This document shows positions 59,120 to 64,000 of a DNA stretch of 64,000 nucleotides, in pieces (position 1 is the stretch's first letter; the number at the start of each line of letters is the position of its first letter). Position numbers and translations under genes: made by a program. A model generated the notes under the pieces. That model was not told where the DNA came from. It saw nothing but the letters and a program-made list of their open reading frames with translations, and did no database searches. This DNA is from Heterostelium album PN500 (Eukaryota; Evosea; Eumycetozoa; Acytosteliales; Acytosteliaceae), in assembly GCF_000004825.1 (NCBI RefSeq), contig NW_008805065.1, forward strand, positions 186,001 to 250,000, read 5' to 3'.

Positions 59120-59907
59120 ATGTCAAATTTGTTTTCAGCATTAATCAGAAGAACTGTATTACCATTTCAACAGCAATGTAGTGGTGCATTCCTTACCACT
59201 ATGAGAGCTGAACCAAAGAAAGGTGCTCCAGCTGGAAAGGGTGCCGTCAAAAAGAAGGCTGGTGGTGCTCCAAAGAAGAAGAAGAATGGTAATCAATCAT
59301 AATCATAATAATAATCAATAGAGGAAAATAGACAGTAGTAGTAGCAATAGTATAAATAGTAACGACAGACAACGACAACAACAGCAACAACAAACCAAGC
59401 ATATTGTTGTTGGAAGATAGATTAGATATCTTTTTTGAGATGCTATCTATATTTATAAATACAACTATAGCATAGAAAATACCTTTTAACAATTCACGAG
59501 GACAGACTATAGTTGATTTTTAATGAATATACAAGATTAATTCATAGAATAGAATAGTAATGACAGGAATAACAATAATAATAGTTTTTTTTAGTTTAGA
59601 ATGATGATAATGAAGATCTTTAATTGCTAATACTTTAAAAATGATTATTATTATTATAATTATAGATAGAGGAAACACACCATTACAATTAGAAAAGGTA
59701 GCACCACAATTGTTTACAACCAAATTACCACAAAACGATTCAGACTACCCAGATTGGTTATACGAAATCGAAGAACAATTACCAAGAGATCAACCAGTAA
59801 AGATTTTGACACCTGCCGATGGTGGTCGTTATTTTAAACAACAAAATAGAAAGAAAATTAAGTTACACAATGAAATCATGTTGGCAACCAAAGGAAAAGG
59901 TCTATAA
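59120..59907 (+). CDS. mrpl54: Mitochondrial ribosomal protein mL54
   Basis: Subunit of the large mitochondrial ribosomal subunit. Exons 59120-59288 and 59666-59907 (phase 1), 136 residues. The N terminus MSNLFSALIRRTVLPF has Arg and no acids, a fitting presequence. A Lys/Ala/Gly linker (KKGAPAGKGAVKKKAGG) leads to the conserved domain: DSDYPDWLYEIEEQLP and RYFKQQNRKKIKLHNEIM, the signature of mL54/yeast MRPL37. The gene's 377-bp intron is long for this window. Tail to tail with the PSMA3 gene, 184 bp apart. Confidence 0.85.
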
Positions 59908-60091
59908 AATAAATAGTGATAACATAACATAACATAATAATAAAACATATATAAAATATACAATATTAATTTAAAGTTAAATATCTTATTAACAATTAAT
60001 CCTTTTATAATATATTAATCTTTACTGTGGATTTTGTTATGTTTTGTTTTGTTTTTTTTTTATTTAAACTGTTTTAAAATAATAATAATGT

Positions 60092-61313
60092 TTACATATT
60101 TGCTTCTTCTAAAGCTTGCTTGGCCAAAGTTTCAGCCTCGTCCTTCAATGGTGCTGGTACCATTTGATGAACATTGTTTGATTCAGTAGAGATCCAACTC
60201 AACTCCAATTCGAAATCTTTATCCTTTACTTCATCATGTACAGAGTAAATACTAAAAAGAACAATAATTACAATCGAATCAAATTTTATATTAGTATACA
60301 AATCTAGATGTTATTTAATCATCATCATCATCATCATGATTGTTATTATTATTCATACATTTTAGAAACCAACTTGATTGCCTCACGGCATGTAATATCG
60401 GCAAACTTTACTTTTTCTAATTCATTCTTTGCTGCTTGTTTACCTTTACCCATAGCAGTACCGAAATATCCCTGCAATTATGATCATATTATTATTATAA
60501 TTTATGATGATTAATACATATAACTACAATTATGATTGTTTTTGCTTTGTAATACTTACGATACATGATCCAGATGGTTCAATTAAGAAAAGTTGTGGTC
60601 CGTATGAATCAATACCAACTACGGTGATCGAACAACCAAATGGTCTTACACTACCATACAATGTGAAAGCATGACAGAATCTGCAAATGAAAAATAGAAA
60701 ATATAGTTAATAGTTAGATTATCTTTGATCTTTATTAAACCCTCTATAGTTGTGGTTGTAGTTGCGATACATACGAAGCAATACGTTGTGATAATACTTT
60801 AATTGGAATTGGTTGACCATATACCTGTTTGTATTGTTTTGCTTCATCACGAGCTCTCAAAACCAATTGTCTTGCATCAGTTAAAAATCCAGCAATACCC
60901 TATTTTTCATGAAAATATATATGTTATTAAGTTACGTTATGTTATTAATTTGATTGATCTTCATGGTTGATTGAATGATTGTGATGATGAACGTACAATT
61001 CCAACGTGTAAATCTATAGAGTGAATTCTTCTGTTTGAGGTAGATTCCAACATCTTTGATGGAATGATCTTTTCGACACCAATGACAACACCATCCTTAG
61101 CTCTAATTGCAACGACAGTACCACTGTTCTCTACTGCCTTGTTGGCATACTCTATTTGAAAGATCTTACCATCCGGTGAAAAAGTAGATACTGATAAATC
61201 ATACTAAATGTATTATATTATATTAAATTAGCAAAGTAAATCATAAAACACAACATTTTTGTTTTTAATATCGCATCTAACTCTATACTTACACCTGAAC
61301 CAACACTTGTCAT
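60092..61313 (-). CDS. psmA3: 20S proteasome alpha subunit, PSMA3 (alpha7)
   Basis: Ring subunit of the 20S proteasome. Six exons: 61313-61293, 61203-60997, 60899-60775, 60680-60560, 60471-60359, 60251-60092; total 248 residues. The alpha signature is split by the first intron after [27 protein letters not shown]. Further PSMA3-type landmarks are [54 protein letters not shown] and the stretch [19 protein letters not shown], which is nearly the human PSMA3 sequence. The end EEANM lacks the acidic phospho-tail length of the animal protein but keeps the final Met. This is the most intron-dense gene of the window. Confidence 0.95.
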
Positions 61314-61790
61314 TTTTCTTTTCTATATAAATATATATATGTAAGTAAATTAAATAATAACAAAAACAATAATAATAAGATAAAATATAATAATAATATT
61401 AAATTTATAACTTTTTTTTTAAAAAATATTTACAAAATTGATCAAAAATTTAATAAATTAAAAAAAGTTTGATGATCACCTAATTAATTTCACTTTTTTT
61501 TTAATTTTTTAATTTTTTGTTTTTTAAACTGGTTTGAAGTTCAACACAAAGAAACAAATGATAAAACACACACAAAAGCCTGAAAAAAACATAAAACAAA
61601 TAAATAAAATTGAATTGAATTGAAATCGATATAATTTAAAAGAATAGAATAAATACATATGATAGTCGCCAGAGAAGAGTCGACGTCGCAAAACATTAAT
61701 TTTTGTAATAAATTAAAATGATAATTCAAATTCAAATAAAATTGAAGATAAATAATGATTTAAAAGTGTAAGGGTGTTTATGTCAATAGT
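61314..61790. other. Intergenic, PSMA3 promoter and RhoGDI 3' flank
   Basis: 477 bp of AT-rich DNA between two - strand genes. No gene. Confidence 0.4.
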
Positions 61791-62591
61791 TTATTCTTTG
61801 GACCAGTCAGACTTGATGGAGAAACCATATTCGATGTCGAGATGTTTAGCTCCGTCGTCATCCTCGAAAGTGATCTTGGCAGTGTAGCTACCTCTGGCAA
61901 GAATACCAGATGGTGCCTCTTCCCAAACATTACGTGGAACGGTGACCTCGTGGTATGCAGCTTGTGGACCAAAACTACCCAACATATTCTTGACAGTGGC
62001 AACTGTGTTTATTAAAAAAAAAAAAAAGAAAAAAAAAAAAAAAAAGATTAATATTTTGTTTTAAAAACAAAACTGTTGTTGTAATCTCTTCACTTACCTT
62101 TAATACCCTTTCTGTAGGCTGTGTTGACATACTTGAGACCAGATACGATATCGTGTTGTACCTTGAATACGATACGGATCTTATATTTACATTCTTCCTT
62201 GAGAACGAATGGGGTGTTCTTCATCTTCTCGATACTCTCTTTGGTTTCCAAATTATAGGTGATGTTACCTCCTGGACGGTCTTCAAACATGACAATCATC
62301 TCCTGAACGACGACTCTTCTTGGGTCATCCTTTGCTGTTAGAAAAGGAAGAATAAAAATAAAAATAAAAAAAGAGAGAAATTGCGATTGATGATAAGTAA
62401 TTTATCAATTTGATAAATTGTTTAGTGTTGTAGTTCTTTGTATACATACGACCAGCAACAGCACTACCCAACAATGCTTGTTTGTATTTACGGAGTGATT
62501 CATCTTCTGCATCTTGATTCATAAGCTCATCGACAGTGACCTTCTTGGATGGCTTGTATTCTGGGGCATCTACTCTTTCATCGTCAGACAT
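61791..62591 (-). CDS. Rho GDP-dissociation inhibitor
   Basis: Keeps prenylated Rho/Rac GTPases soluble and GDP-bound in the cytosol. Exons 62591-62450, 62334-62098 and 62002-61791 join to 196 residues, close to the usual 200. The acidic regulatory arm (MSDDERVDAPEYKPSKKVTV, DELMNQDAEDESLRKYKQAL) is followed by the immunoglobulin-like domain with VVVQEMIVMFEDRPGGNI, KEECKYKIRIVFKVQHDIVSG, the conserved NMLGSFGP and ARGSYTAKITFEDDDGAKHL, ending YGFSIKSDWSKE. These match RhoGDI family members well. Dictyostelids have more than one; I do not assign which. Confidence 0.95.
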
Positions 62592-63230
62592 GATTTATTC
62601 ACTATTGTTTGTTTTTTTTTTTGTTTTTTTTTAAGTAATTTAAAACATTGATTAATTAAATTGAACATTAAACACAATATTATTATCTTTATCTTTTATT
62701 ATCATGCTTGTAATATATCCAATATCTATCTATAAAAAAAACAAAAAAACATACATTTGAATTTATTACTAAAAAAACAGATATTATACAAATCTTTTAT
62801 ATATATATTTTGATTGATTTAAAAAATTATTATTGTACAAAATTATAAAATAACAACAAAAAGTAAAAAAGATTGTTTTTTTCACAGTGAACTTGTTTGA
62901 TAGCACAACACAAAATTTCAATTAATTTAAATTTAATTATTTTTTTTTCTAAAAGTCAAAATAAAAAAATTGATTCTAATAAAAAACCACAAAAACCCAA
63001 AAACAAAATAATTTTCTTTTTGCAAAAATAAATTGAACAAAAAATCATCAAATTTATGTGTGATCCTTTTTTTTAATCACAAGCAAAGATTATTGATCTT
63101 AAAATGGACTCAACAATTATAAACCACAATGGAATTGATGATTTCTTCAACTAAATGAATTCGATGAATCAATATATTTGGTCTTTAAAAAAAAAAAAAA
63201 AAAAAAGTATATTGATTTATTTACTTATTA
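62592..63230. other. Intergenic, RhoGDI promoter to B-box/kelch-family gene
   Basis: About 640 bp of AT-rich DNA with T and A runs (62610-62630; 63187-63206). No gene. Holds the RhoGDI promoter and the 3' flank of the last gene. Confidence 0.4.
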
Positions 63231-64000
63231 TTACATTTCAATTATTTTTGATCCACACCAAATTCTATTGCGATCGTCTTCCATATCAAACAATTCCCAT
63301 TCACAACTTGAAATGTTATATCTATGGTTGCCATAGGAATGACCTCCAACCAAATAGATGTAAGAGGATTGTATATCGTTGTTGTTGTTGTTGTTGTTGT
63401 TGACTGTGAGATAGTTCATTGATAGTACATCACCTAAAGTAATAAGAGGTTCCAATGTGGTGAATTTCTCGGTTTCAATGTTGTATCGGATGAATCGCAT
63501 ATCATCGGTGTGAATATAGATCGAACCATTGCCATCGGTACAGGCCGCTCTTGGTTTAGAGGTGTTCAGAACCTTTTGTATTTTGATATCGGACGATGTT
63601 TTGTTCTCTGTATCGAATTGTACGATGACATTACGATTATATGGAATCGAATAGATCATTCCTTGATGGAAGAACGATAGTATGTGTACACCAAGTAGAT
63701 CGTTAGTTACAAACACATGATACTTTTCAAATTGTCGGGTGTTAATATTGAATCGATCGACTCTATTTAGGTATTTCTTTTTGGTTTCGTTGTACCCGTT
63801 GATCAAGTAGATGTAATCCTGACCGTCGTAGCACAATGATATCGATCTTCCAAGTAGTAGTCCATCGATATCTCCATTTAGATCGATTGATTTCGTAGCC
63901 AGTGAAATTCTACAGTATTTATCTTGAGTGTTCTTGGCTTTACTACCACCAAACACATAGAGATGTTCGCCAATTCGCAGGAAATTGGCAAAAGTACAAT
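63231..64000 (-). CDS. B-box/kelch-family protein, C-terminal part (cut by window edge)
   Basis: The open frame runs off the window at 64000. It encodes the propeller half of the same family as the gene at 22907: FLRIGEHLYVFGG, CYDGQDYIYLINGYNE, RVDRFNINTRQFEKYHV, ACTDGNGSIYIHTDDMRFIRYN, SYIYLVGG and a NHRYNISS end. An Asn tract (GTT repeat on the + strand, 63379-63400) sits in the same loop as in that gene. Sequence identity is clearly lower than between the two tandem copies, so it is an older paralogue. The N-terminal B-box, if present, lies outside. Confidence 0.8.
   Translation of the reverse strand, partial: CTFANFLRIGEHLYVFGGSKAKNTQDKYCRISLATKSIDLNGDIDGLLLGRSISLCYDGQDYIYLINGYNETKKKYLNRVDRFNINTRQFEKYHVFVTNDLLGVHILSFFHQGMIYSIPYNRNVIVQFDTENKTSSDIKIQKVLNTSKPRAACTDGNGSIYIHTDDMRFIRYNIETEKFTTLEPLITLGDVLSMNYLTVNNNNNNNNDIQSSYIYLVGGHSYGNHRYNISSCEWELFDMEDDRNRIWCGSKIIEM

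Overview
This window is nuclear DNA of a social amoeba (Dictyostelia). The supports are the very AT-rich intergenic DNA with long A/T runs, short AT-only introns with GTAAGT/GTATGT donors, Asn/Gln homopolymer tracts inside proteins (AAC/AAT and CAA codons), a dictyostelid-type actin, and several copies of the dictyostelid-specific HssA/B small glycine-rich family. The species cannot be fixed from sequence alone. I infer a draft assembly, because several otherwise good genes carry a single frame slip at or near homopolymers.

Layout: 0.7-6.8 kb holds protein phosphatase 6 catalytic subunit and a membrane-anchored Clu/TPR protein. 7.3-8.9 kb holds two HssA/B-like genes. 9.1-11.8 kb is a visibly GC-richer graveyard of non-LTR retrotransposon pieces in both orientations plus a broken HNH-type ORF. 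11.9-16.1 kb is a full ABCB transporter (-). 17-19.4 kb holds a JmjC protein (-) and an ICT1-type peptidyl-tRNA hydrolase (+). 21.3-22.5 kb is a Gln-rich cyclin-like gene. 22.9-26.1 kb has a B-box/kelch-like gene and its decayed tandem copy. 26.3-29.4 kb holds an Erv1/ALR sulfhydryl oxidase, a TM2-domain protein and a P-loop kinase-like protein. 29.6-30.9 kb has two more HssA/B-like genes on the - strand. 32.2-33.7 kb holds FAM32A and CIR1 homologues. 34.6-39.9 kb has a secreted BP74-like protein and a cluster of membrane-anchored GBP-like P-loop proteins ending in an Hsp20-like domain (two whole genes back to back, two relics). 40.6-46.5 kb holds a HEATR6-like protein and a GH18 chitinase-like protein. 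48-51.2 kb holds an F-box/LRR-like protein and actin. 51.8-57.5 kb has a GRAM-VASt (Lam/Aster type) lipid-transfer protein and an unusual Rab GTPase. 59-62.6 kb holds mitochondrial ribosomal protein mL54, proteasome alpha subunit PSMA3 and RhoGDI. The right edge cuts a third B-box/kelch-family gene.

Most genes are unlinked housekeeping genes (proteostasis, mitochondrial translation, small-GTPase control, lipid transfer) mixed with dictyostelid-specific expanding families. The most unusual items are the P-loop/Hsp20 membrane protein cluster, a Rab with two N-terminal cysteines and none at its C terminus, the HssA/B genes that share a core promoter box with a chitinase-like gene, and the B-box/kelch copy whose 3' end is inverted. 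Exon limits were worked out by hand from GT/AG sites, frame continuity and family alignment from memory. No database search was run.
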